Shown: positions 15,674 through 23,677 of the stretch, piece after piece
Layout of the letters: each line of letters starts with the position of its first letter
How positions within the stretch are numbered: the stretch's first letter is position 1
From: CAVVEQ01 sp963806635
GTDB taxonomy: Bacteria; Chloroflexota; Anaerolineae; Anaerolineales; Anaerolineaceae
DNA: 64,000 bases
Assembly: GCA_963806635.1 (NCBI GenBank)
Contig: CAWDZA010000023.1
Coordinates: 216,907-280,906 of the forward strand
Reading direction: 5' to 3'
The notes under the pieces: generated by a model
Seen by the model: only the letters and a program-made list of their open reading frames with translations
What the model was told of the DNA's origin: nothing
Databases searched by the model: none
Position numbers and translations under genes: made by a program

Positions 15674-16541
15674 ATGACCGATGCCGGCCGGCCAACCCAA
15701 ACACACCCGAATCAGCGCGACGCCTGGCAGATCGTGCTTGGTCAGCTTCAGGCAGAGATGGCTCGCACCATGTTCGAGACCTGGGTACAGCCCCTGCGTG
15801 TGGTCAATTTCCAGGATGGCGTTTTTACCCTGGGGGCGTTCAATCCCTTTGCCCGCGACTGGGTGCTCAATCGGCTTAAAAAGCCGAATCACCCAACTTC
15901 TAGGCGCGGTCTATGCGGAGCCGGTGGAACTGCAGGTGGTGGTGATAAATGAGTTCTATCGCCCAGAGCAGACCCTGAGCTCAAGTACCCCGCCGACGAA
16001 AAACAAAGAAGGCGCAGAAAACCGGGTGGAAGTTTCGGAACCTGAGGAAAAGATCCAGATTCCGAACAACCGCAAGATGATGCTGCAACGGGCATATGGG
16101 TCCCGGCGCGCCAAACTCATCGAACCGGAACGCGGCATGTTCGTAACGCTTTACTCCTTTTATAGCTGGCTGCCCCTGCTCGGTCATTCAGCTTATGCCA
16201 CCATTCTGGCCGCCCGCTCACTTTGTTACTGGAACCCGATGACCGGTGAGCTGCGCAACGTGATCGAAACCGATATGGCCGAGCTGGCCAGCCGCGCCGC
16301 GGTGAGCGTCCGCACGGTCAAAGATGTTCTTTCAAACGACCTGGTGCGGCTATACTTTCTGCGCTACAGAGTGCGCCGGATCATCACCCCCAACGGAGTA
16401 CGAACCGCGGGCATTTCCTTGCAGGTACGCATGGACGATCCGCTCACCCCCCAGGACCAGGAGCTGAGCGGGTTGACCGAAACCGAACCCTGGTGTTCCC
16501 CCGATTTTGAGACGGACGAGGAACTGGACCGCGATCTGTAA
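15674..16541 (+). pseudogene. Replication-initiator-like protein: DnaA domain I plus possible winged helix, frameshifted
   Basis: Residues about 14-65 read AWQIVLGQLQAEMARTMFE through FARDWVLNRLK, a clear DnaA N-terminal domain (domain I, which in DnaA contacts the helicase). At the A5 run near 15876 the frame changes. Deleting one A restores NRLKSRITQLLGAVYAEPVE and a continuous protein of about 288 residues; the span is one base over a multiple of three. The C-terminal half has a possible winged helix (DMAELASRAAVSVRTVKDVL, then YRVRRIITPNGVRTAG). No AAA+ ATPase or classical DnaA domain IV is present. The frameshift is probably a homopolymer error. I infer a plasmid-type initiator that uses DnaA domain I as helicase handle and the neighbouring AAA protein as motor. 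Confidence 0.75.
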
Positions 16542-16551
16542 CCGCGGTTAC
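16538..16551. promoter_or_regulatory. 14-bp palindrome at the end of the initiator gene
   Basis: GTAACCGCGGTTAC includes the initiator stop codon and equals the core of the palindrome at 12128-12149. With one G-T wobble the symmetry extends to 22 bp (16534-16555). It marks the right end of the replication/partition module. Confidence 0.7.
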
Positions 16552-16748
16552 GGATTTCCGGCAGGGCAGGATGTTTTCTTCTTCAATTATATTAATGCGC
16601 ATAGGTATATTGTCTTTTCTGTGTCTATTCAGTTAATACGTTTCGTGCTTTGACGACGGTTTCACGAATGAACAGAGGATCCACTCTTGGTTTAGGGTTT
16701 TAGAAAGAGAGTTTTCGTACGGAATAATTTTGCAGGAAACGGGAGGGT

Positions 16749-17648
16749 TTATGGGTGGGAAGTACCGGAGATATGCACCTTAATTGAAAGAGTCTGCTCA
16801 GGGCGGGGGGAGTAAATGGCCAGGGAGTACCAGATGGTTCGTGCGATACTCTTGAAATCCGCATCACCGGCCACGCGCACGGTCATGCGGTAATCGCCAA
16901 GGTGGGGTATGTACTTCCAGCCCAGCTCCACCAGGTGCACCTCCTGGGAGTGATCGAGGGCATGCAGGGGAGGGATGTTATCGTTGGCCACCGCTTCCAG
17001 GGTCATTCCATATTGTGCCTGGTTGCCCGCGCGGCCAATCTCCTCAACCGTGGCCTGGATAAAATAATTCTTTTCCTCGTCCACGATGAAGACGACATAG
17101 TTGTCCGAAATGATCTTACCCTCCTGCAAGATCGTGCGCAGTGCGTTTTCAATGGCAGGCAGGGCTTCCTTCATGGGGCCGGCAGAAGCCCTTGACCACT
17201 GCTCGGGTACCAGCAGGGATCCGGTGGGGGTGCGCCCTTTCACTTCTTCATATCGCACCCAGGCGCTGGTTGCAGGATCAAGGATCTTGCGGAAGCGCGC
17301 CTTGAGCAAAGGTAAAATTTCATCGGTCGACGACTTGACCTCGAAGAAGCCGCCTTCGGCGCTGATCACCATCCAGGGGGAGCGTTCGCCGATCTTATAG
17401 GCGTTGAATGAACCCGCCGATGTCTGGTGGATCCCGCTGGCCAGCCGGATGAGCGCGCCGGTATCCAACAGAGCCCGATACTCGCAGAACAGGTGAAGCG
17501 CCATGGAGTTATCCCCCAGGCATTCCACCTCCACGCACTGCCAGAGCGAATCGCCCGCGCGGGCAGCCACAGCCTGGAGGATATCGCCGACATCGAAATC
17601 CAGCGCCTGACCATCGGGTGTATCGTCGTGGAGGGTGACAGTGATCAT
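16749..17648 (-). CDS. TY-Chap-like protein of unknown function
   Basis: This 299-residue soluble protein has no signal peptide or membrane segment. It appears to contain two halves. The second (from about residue 190: SDNYVVFIVDEEKNYFIQAT through LVELGWKYIPHLGDYRMTV and IARTIWYSLAIYS) resembles the T3SS/YbjN-type peptide-binding chaperone fold (TY-Chap) found in Actinobacteria and Chloroflexota. The first half has a similar alpha-beta pattern (GALIRLASGIHQTSAGSF, then WMVISAEGGFFEVK). The assignment rests on pattern memory and is tentative. It is a single gene directly right of the replication island. Confidence 0.6.
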   Translation of the reverse strand: MITVTLHDDTPDGQALDFDVGDILQAVAARAGDSLWQCVEVECLGDNSMALHLFCEYRALLDTGALIRLASGIHQTSAGSFNAYKIGERSPWMVISAEGGFFEVKSSTDEILPLLKARFRKILDPATSAWVRYEEVKGRTPTGSLLVPEQWSRASAGPMKEALPAIENALRTILQEGKIISDNYVVFIVDEEKNYFIQATVEEIGRAGNQAQYGMTLEAVANDNIPPLHALDHSQEVHLVELGWKYIPHLGDYRMTVRVAGDADFKSIARTIWYSLAIYSPRPEQTLSIKVHISGTSHP

Positions 17649-17750
17649 AAATTTGCGCCAAGTGTATCTGGTGCAGATATTTTATATCAAATCCCGCACC
17701 CCAAAACAAGATGCCAGTTATCGCGAAGAAATGAGCTGACGATTTTGAAT

Positions 17751-18586
17751 TTAATTCCCCGGAGGAATGACCGGGTCATAACCCATCCCGGCCAGCAAAT
17801 CGGCCATGTGCTGCGCCCCGATCTCGGACGGATGTTCGCCATCCTCCAGGATGAAACCCTTCAGGCGCGGATCCTCGTCGTGGTTGATCCCATTCATCGT
17901 ATCCAGACGGCTCAGGAACGGGAATATTGTAAGGCTCGGCGGCCAGGCGGGTGGCAGTCGGATATGTTCTCCCAGCATTTGGTGCATTCATCAAAAACAC
18001 CGTTCTCTTTCCAGGGCTGGACGAGCGGGTTGTAGAGATCGACCGCGCGGAGAATGGTGGGCTGCCCCCCGCGTAGTTTGATGATCTCCTCCCAGATCCC
18101 ACTCAGATCAGCGGTCCACTCTTGAAAATCCTCGGGCCCGCAGTTCACCGGAGGGCGGGAATCAAAGCATTTATCCATATCCAGCGGATGATCAAAATTA
18201 ATCGAGTCCCGGGGATTTAAAAACACCACAACCATTTCAGCGTCTTTTAAAATGGCGGGAAGTTTTTCCAGATTCATTCTGGGGGATGTTCCTGTCCGCA
18301 ATGCGTCCAAGACTTCGCCTGCCGTCAACGACCCGATCGCGTAATCCACATATTCGACTTTTACGCCCGTGTCTCGTTCGATTCGCTCTGCAAGAGGTTC
18401 TCCCACCCCCCAAAGACTGGAATCGCTGATGATAACCAATTGCCAGACCGCACCGGGTCCGCGGGGGAGTTGCGCGGGCTGCGGCGAAGGTGTGGGAGGG
18501 GGGAGGGGAGTGGCAGGTGAAGCACAAGCGCCGAGGAAAATTACCGAAAAGATCGCGAAGACCGAAACCGAATTTTTTAGGCTCAT
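17751..18586 (-). pseudogene. SGNH/GDSL-hydrolase lipoprotein, doubly frameshifted
   Basis: The start MSLKNSVSVFAIF follows GGAGGCAGA and gives lipobox LGAC and a short Pro-rich spacer. Block I is VIISDSSLWGVG and the catalytic Asp/His block is EDGEHPSEIGAQHMADLL. The reading frame must change twice between about 17915 and 17985, through the segment ATRLAAEPYNIPV, to give one continuous protein. The 836-base span is two bases over a multiple of three, consistent with two inserted bases. It is a third type of SGNH protein in this window, with a normal serine in block I, divergently transcribed from the Gmad2 lipoprotein gene. Confidence 0.78.
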
Positions 18587-18744
18587 TCTGCCTCCTTGTC
18601 CCAGACCGGTAGGAAACAAAAAGCGGTGGCGACCCCAATAATTTTGTACCACCCCGGCGGAAGATTTACAATCCTTTAATCTTTTGGGTCTAAATCTATT
18701 AGGGTGGTAGAATGCCGTTGAAAATCAAGTGTATGGAGAAAACG

Positions 18745-19674
18745 ATGAGAACAAAATATCTTCCTTTGATTCTTTGCGCGGCGACCCTGGTTCTTTCCGC
18801 CTGTTCTCAGCCAACCACCGCGGTGCAAACTGCTGAACCTTCGGCACCCACAGCAGCGCCTCTCCCTCAGGCCACCCTCACCGCTGCCTTCCAGCCAGTG
18901 ACCGAGGAGGCCGTGCTGAATGGCACATACACAATCCAGGACGGCAAGCAAACGGTGCAACTCTCTAATGGCAAGTATGAATCCGGGAAGGGATCTGATT
19001 ATGTGATGGCAACCGTGGTTCCCCCTGTTGCCTTCGGCGATCTGAATGGGGATGGGGTTTCCGATGCCGTGGCTGTGCTGGCTGAAAATTACGGCGGAAG
19101 CGGCACATTCCTGACCCTGGTGCCTGTGCTGGCGGCCTCGGAGGGGGCAAGCCCTCAAAAGGGGGTCAGCCTGGGCGACCGCGTGCAGGTGCAATCGGTT
19201 TCGATCTCAGGAGGCACAGTGAGCGTTTCCCTCCTGGCACAGGGACCCAACGACCCAATGTGCTGCCCCAGCCAGGCGCAGACCCGGACGTACGAATACC
19301 TGCAGGGAACAGGAATGGTCTTAATGAGCGTCACCTCGCAGACGGCAAACGGGCTGACCCGCACGATCATCATCAATACACCGGCTGCGGGCAGCGATGT
19401 GACCAGCCCCATGCCCTTGAGCGGCAGCGTGACTATCGCGCCTTTCGAAAACAATCTGGTGGTGAAGCTCTATGATGCTGGTGGAACGCAGATTTCCGCT
19501 TCCCCGCTTCCGGTGACTGCCGCCGAGATGGGCGGACCCGGAACCTTCAGCACGAGCGTGGATCTGGCCGCGGCTTCAGTCCCGGCGGGAATGGTTCGCG
19601 TGGAGGTGGTGGATACCAGCCCGGCGGATGGCTCCATCCTGGCGCTCGCGGCGGTGTACGTGAACTTCAAGTAA
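18745..19674 (+). CDS. Lipoprotein with C-terminal Gmad2 immunoglobulin-like domain
   Basis: A 309-residue lipoprotein. GGAGAA five bases before ATG 18745 decides the start; the signal is MRTKYLPLILCAATLVL with lipobox LSAC. A Thr/Ala/Pro spacer is followed by a beta-rich domain containing FGDLNGDGVSDAVAVLAENYGG, a calcium-binding-like FG-GAP motif. The last 100 residues (IIINTPAAGSDVTSPMPLSG through RVEVVDTSPADGSILALAAV) match the Gmad2 fold found in GerMN-like and other surface proteins. It is probably anchored on the outer face of the membrane. A hairpin follows at 19690. Confidence 0.85.
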   Translation: MRTKYLPLILCAATLVLSACSQPTTAVQTAEPSAPTAAPLPQATLTAAFQPVTEEAVLNGTYTIQDGKQTVQLSNGKYESGKGSDYVMATVVPPVAFGDLNGDGVSDAVAVLAENYGGSGTFLTLVPVLAASEGASPQKGVSLGDRVQVQSVSISGGTVSVSLLAQGPNDPMCCPSQAQTRTYEYLQGTGMVLMSVTSQTANGLTRTIIINTPAAGSDVTSPMPLSGSVTIAPFENNLVVKLYDAGGTQISASPLPVTAAEMGGPGTFSTSVDLAAASVPAGMVRVEVVDTSPADGSILALAAVYVNFK

Positions 19675-19689
19675 GTTGAAGAGCAATCC

Positions 19690-19714
19690 AAAGGACTTCG
19701 AATCGAAGTCCTTT
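19690..19714 (+). terminator. Hairpin after the Gmad2 lipoprotein gene
   Basis: An 11-bp perfect stem (AAAGGACTTCG / CGAAGTCCTTT) with a 3-base loop, 15 bases after the stop. The following sequence is only mildly T-rich, so termination efficiency is uncertain. Confidence 0.6.
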
Positions 19715-19928
19715 GTTAGCGAATGTAATATAATAAATAATTTAAATATTAAAATATATTTAAATATTGGAATATTTAATAAACACATTTTTTGAGCGTT
19801 ACCCTACGCTCGCCTAACGGTTTTGAAAGGTGGGTTGTAACCAACCCCGAAGGTCTATACAATGAAAGAACGCCCTCTGTGTGGGCGGATAGCCATTTTC
19901 TTTTTTGTTGATTAAGAAGGAGGCAATC

Positions 19929-20690
19929 ATGTTATCAAGATACCGTTGGACCATTTTTACCGCTGCTCTGATCCTGGCAATGCTCTTCTCAGTGTTCCCC
20001 CTGGGAGCGGTAAAGGCCGAAGGGGAGGATCCGGCGCCGACCGATACCCCGGTCACGGAAACGCAGCCCGCCGCAACTGAAGACGCAACAGCTGCAGAAG
20101 AGGTGCTCGCCTGCGAGTGAAACCGCCTCCGCCATCGGAAGAAACTTCACCTACCGTGGAAGAGGTAATCGCCCAGGTTCCAGATGGGGTGACGGTAGTG
20201 CCATTGGATTCCTATCGGCCAGCCGCTAACCATGGCGGAGAAAGCAACCGCCGAATCCTATGTTACCGGCGACCCAGTGTATTGCCCCAGAACGTTTTGT
20301 TTGGAGATCCTCAATGCGAACATTACGATTACCATCGACGAAGCCATTAACTAGATCAATGACAGCTGATTTTGGAACAGTTTATGTGGAAGTAGATTAC
20401 TCAGACTCGAACCCAGCTCCCATAATCATCGACGGCTTACTCGTACGGACAAGATTTTCCGCAACGATTTTCATTAATCGGCGGGGTCGATATTTCCACC
20501 GGAGAGATCGTAGGCAGGACGAAATTAACACGGCAGATCAGTCGTCAGTAACGTCCCAATTTTTAACTATTGAAAATTTCTCAGTTACTTTGCCTGGATA
20601 CTGTACATGCCTAATCTCGCTGAAGTAGCCGGAGATTGCCATCGGCCGCATTTTCAGCAGAAACAATCGGTGCTGACCATGGAACCGATT
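19929..20690 (+). pseudogene. Decayed exported surface protein
   Basis: Strong Shine-Dalgarno GGAGG precedes ATG 19929. The first 64 residues are a good signal peptide (MLSRYRWTIFTAALILAMLF) and an acidic Thr/Ala/Glu spacer. Coding resemblance then continues in changing frames: TVEEVIAQVPDGVTVVPLD, then ATAESYVTGDPVYCP, then DFGTVYVEVDYSDSNPAPI. The pattern resembles large Anaerolineae surface proteins with a beta-helical body (from memory). At least three frame changes and several stops occur, more than elsewhere in the window, so I consider this truly degraded, although sequencing errors may contribute. Confidence 0.55.
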
Positions 20691-20716
20691 AAGTAAGGGG
20701 AAAGAACCATCAAATC

Positions 20717-20748
20717 AACCCCGAAGGATACCGTTCGGGGTTTTTTTT
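20717..20748 (+). terminator. Rho-independent terminator
   Basis: Stem AACCCCGAA / TTCGGGGTT (20717-20725, 20734-20742) with an 8-base loop, followed by eight T. It terminates the decayed surface-protein transcript before the convergent proC gene. Confidence 0.88.
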
Positions 20749-20769
20749 CTATGGTGAAGTCGTTCGGCT

Positions 20770-21607
20770 TCAATCCGGCTTCTGGGCATCCTTGCCGGCG
20801 CCCAGCGCCTGGCTGCGTTCGTAGGCAGCCCACACCGCGCGCGAGATGGCGGTGCGGAAGCCGGCTTTTTCCAGGTAATAGAGCGCCTCGGCCGAGGTGC
20901 CGCCCGGGGAGGTGACCTCGTTGCGCAGGCTGGCGGCGTGCTGCTTGCGCCCGGAATAGTAATCCACCGAGCCGCGCAGGGTTTGCGTCACCAGCTGCTC
21001 GGCGATGCGGCGCGGGAAGCCCAGGTGCACGCCTGCGTCGATCATGGCTTCCATGAAGAGGAAAACGTACGCCGGCCCGGTGCCGGATAGGGCGGTGGCC
21101 ATATCCAGGTAGTTCTCGTCCTCCACGAAGATCTCTTCGCCGAGTGCGCGCAGGATGCTGCGCTGCCAGCTCGCGCTGCGATTCGGTGACCTCAGGCGCG
21201 GCGGTCCACACCGCGATGCCCTCGCCGATCTGGGCGGGGGTGTTGGGCATGGCGCGGATCACGGCGCGGTGGTGCAAGCCCGCCTGCAGGGCGGCCACCT
21301 TGGCGCCGGCGATGATCGAGATCACCAGGGCGCCTTGGCAGGGATGATCCCGTGCAGGTCCTTCATCACCGCGGCCAGGCGCTGAGGCTTGACCGAGAGA
21401 ATGACCACATCTGCCTTGCGCGCGGCCTCGGCGTTTTCGGCAAAGTGAATATGGTAGCGCTGCTTCAGCTCATCACCGCGCGCCGAGCGCGGCCCGGCGG
21501 CAGTCACGCCCGGCGGGTGTGGTGAGCTCCTTGCGGAGCAGCCCGGCGATGATGGCTTCACCCATCACGCCGGGACCGATGATGGCAAAACGGGTTTTTT
21601 CGGTCAT
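20770..21607 (-). pseudogene. proC: Pyrroline-5-carboxylate reductase, frameshifted
   Basis: The pieces together cover a whole P5C reductase, which makes proline from pyrroline-5-carboxylate with NAD(P)H. They are MTEKTRFAIIGPGVMGEAI (Rossmann motif), ADVVILSVKPQRLAAVMKDL, VISIIAGAKVAAL, HRAVIRAMPNTPAQIGEG, and the C-terminal signature LSGTGPAYVFLFMEAM through NEVTSPGGTSAEAL. Frame changes occur near 21510, 21330 and 21160 (insertion, deletion, insertion by frame arithmetic). All catalytic blocks are intact, which favours sequencing error over a dead gene. GC is higher than in the flanking genes. Confidence 0.88.
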
Positions 21608-21764
21608 GTTGATACCCTCAATTTAAGATTGCGGAATTATAGTGGAAAAGTTCTCTTCCAAAAGGGCACTTTCAGGTCAAAGGATAAACAGGATAAATGG
21701 ATATTAGGATATATATTTATTATCCTTACTTCCTTCCACGTTGTTTAAACAATTTTTTATAAGC

Positions 21765-23306
21765 TTACCCGATCCTACGGATCTTCTTATAGAACGGCTG
21801 CAGCTGTTTGTACATTTTCAGGTATATCTCTTTGTAAAGCTGGTCATAAACCCGGTGGTTCTGAGAGTTGGGTTCGAATATGTCCCCGGTGTGGGTCATA
21901 ACCTCGACTGCAGTCTTGAAATCGGGATGGAGCTTTGCCCCAACGGCAGCATCTATGGCTGCACCCAGCCCGCTGGCTTCATACACATGCGGACGCGCAG
22001 TGGGCAGCCCGAAGATATCGGCGGTGAGTTGCATGGCAGCCCGGGATTGGCTGCCCCCGCCGGCCACGCGCAGCTCTTTGATCTTCACCTTGCTGCGTTT
22101 TTCGGTGCGCTCGGCGCCCTCGCGCAGGGCGTAGGCCAGGCCTTCCAGGATGGCGCGGTAGATATGGGCGCGGGTGTGCACATCCCCAAAACCGATGATG
22201 GCGCCGCGTGCTTCGGGGCCGGGGCTGCGCAAGCCGGGCGACCAGTAGGGCTGCAGCACCAACCCCTGCGAGCCGGGCGGGACGGATTCCACCAGCTCAT
22301 CAAATAGCGCCTCGGGCTCCACGCCTTTTTCCGAAGCCAGGCGTTCCTCGCGCAGGCCGAATTCCTGCTTGAACCAGCTCACCATCCAGTAGCCGCGGTA
22401 GATCTGGATCTCGAAGCTGTAAAGCCCGGGCACGGCGGCGGGGTAGGGGGGGATGAGCGGGATGACCTCGATGTATTTATCGTGGGTGGTGTTGATGGTG
22501 GCGGTGGTGCCATAGGAAAGGCAGGCGATGGAAGGATCGAGCGAGCCGGCACCGATCACCTCGCAGGCTTTATCGGCAGCGGCGGCGATGAGGGGCAACC
22601 CGGCTGGAATGCCGGTTTGCGCGGCAGCCTCGGGAGTGATGCGCCCCAGCTCCTGCCCCTGGGGAATGAGCTCAACAAGCAGGGCAGGGTCGAGCGGGAT
22701 GGCCTGCCATTTCCAATCGGAGGAGGAAGCCCAGCGCTGGGTTTTATAGTCGAAGGGCACGTAGCCCACCTGGCTGCCGACCGAATCCACGAAGCGCCCG
22801 GTGAGCAGGTGGGTGAGGTAGCCGGAGAGGAAAACATAGTGCCGGGTGGCTTTCCAGATCTCTGGCTCATGGGTGGAGAGCCAGTTGGCCTCGGCTTCGG
22901 CCTGCAGGTAGGCCACCGTCTCGCTGGCACCGGCCAGCTTGAAGGCCGCGCCCCACAACCCGCCCACCGGGGGCAGCCCCTCGGTGCGGCGCTGATCCAG
23001 CCAGACGATGGCCGGGCGCAGGGGTTTGCCATCCGCATCCAGGTTGAGGACGGTGGAGCGCTGGGTTGTGAGGGAAACCGCGGCGATGGAGGAGGCATCC
23101 ACCCCCTTTTGCTTGAACAGGCCTTTACAAGCGGCGCAGAGCGCGTTCCAGAAGACGGCCGGGTCCTGCTCGGCCAACCCCGGCGCGGTGGAGTAGTAGG
23201 GCTCGATGGGTACGCGCTCTTTTGCCAGCAGGTTGCCGCGCGGGTCGAAGAGCAGGGCGCGCGCGGACTGGGTGCCGTGGTCGATGGCGAGCAGGTTTTC
23301 GGGCAT
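21765..23306 (-). CDS. FGGY-family carbohydrate/polyol kinase
   Basis: A 513-residue kinase. The start is MPENLLAIDHGTQSARALLFD, with GGAGGAACC before the ATG; a 36-residue upstream extension has no support. Family features are the N-terminal DHGTQSA phosphate loop, the central GVDASSIAAVSLTTQRSTVL region, YGTTATI and the C-terminal GGGSQSRAAMQLTADIFG motif. FGGY kinases phosphorylate sugars or polyols such as glycerol or xylulose. It lies in a cluster with an alkyl-DHAP-synthase-like flavoenzyme and a glycerol-3-phosphate dehydrogenase, so glycerol or a glycerol-like polyol is the likely substrate (inference). Confidence 0.9.
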   Translation of the reverse strand: MPENLLAIDHGTQSARALLFDPRGNLLAKERVPIEPYYSTAPGLAEQDPAVFWNALCAACKGLFKQKGVDASSIAAVSLTTQRSTVLNLDADGKPLRPAIVWLDQRRTEGLPPVGGLWGAAFKLAGASETVAYLQAEAEANWLSTHEPEIWKATRHYVFLSGYLTHLLTGRFVDSVGSQVGYVPFDYKTQRWASSSDWKWQAIPLDPALLVELIPQGQELGRITPEAAAQTGIPAGLPLIAAAADKACEVIGAGSLDPSIACLSYGTTATINTTHDKYIEVIPLIPPYPAAVPGLYSFEIQIYRGYWMVSWFKQEFGLREERLASEKGVEPEALFDELVESVPPGSQGLVLQPYWSPGLRSPGPEARGAIIGFGDVHTRAHIYRAILEGLAYALREGAERTEKRSKVKIKELRVAGGGSQSRAAMQLTADIFGLPTARPHVYEASGLGAAIDAAVGAKLHPDFKTAVEVMTHTGDIFEPNSQNHRVYDQLYKEIYLKMYKQLQPFYKKIRRIG

Positions 23307-23429
23307 GGTGGTTCCTCCGAAACAGGATGGATATATTATGCGCCGGAATGGGGTTTTTGCCAAAGGGGAAAGGTTAGAATCGAAACGAAAAAACGAATCC
23401 GGGGGAAAAATCATGCTTGAGCTATTACA

Positions 23430-23642
23430 TTGGACGAGTTTTTCTTTGCCCTGATCTTCACCAGCACCCCGGCATCCAAAACTGTTCCGGTGGCGATCGC
23501 AGAATTCGTCGGACGCTACGCAGTGAATATCACCGGCATGATGGCGGGCGGGTTCCTGGCTGCGCTTCCGCCCATCATTTTGGCGCTAGTCTTCCAGCGC
23601 TTTATTGTCCGCGGATTAACTGCCGGGGCGGTGAAGGGGTAA
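23430..23642 (+). pseudogene. Remnant of a sugar ABC transporter permease (C-terminus only)
   Basis: The reading DEFFFALIFTSTPASKTVPV followed by FVGRYAVNITGMMAGGFLAA and a final hydrophobic helix FQRFIVRGLTAGAVKG is the C-terminal end of a MalG-type carbohydrate ABC permease. The rest of the gene is missing; the upstream DNA holds the start region of the oppositely oriented kinase. It is a deletion remnant, suggesting that a sugar uptake operon once adjoined the kinase. Confidence 0.8.
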
Positions 23643-23677
23643 AGTGGACGATGTGGCTATATCAAAACACCAGCCCC

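Noticed and set aside
15870..15885. Programmed -1 frameshift at the A5 run in the initiator gene
   Set aside because: The change needed is +1, and the run CTTAAAAAG does not give a tandem slippery heptamer in frame; an extra A is simpler.
10267..16748. Integration ends (att repeats or tRNA target) around the replication island
   Set aside because: I compared both flanks and saw no direct repeat, tRNA gene or integrase.
19690..19714. tRNA-like GGACTTCGAATCGAAGTCC stretch
   Set aside because: It is a simple symmetric hairpin without acceptor or anticodon arms.
22482..23420. Plus-strand reading frame of 312 codons
   Set aside because: Gly-rich shadow of the FGGY kinase gene.
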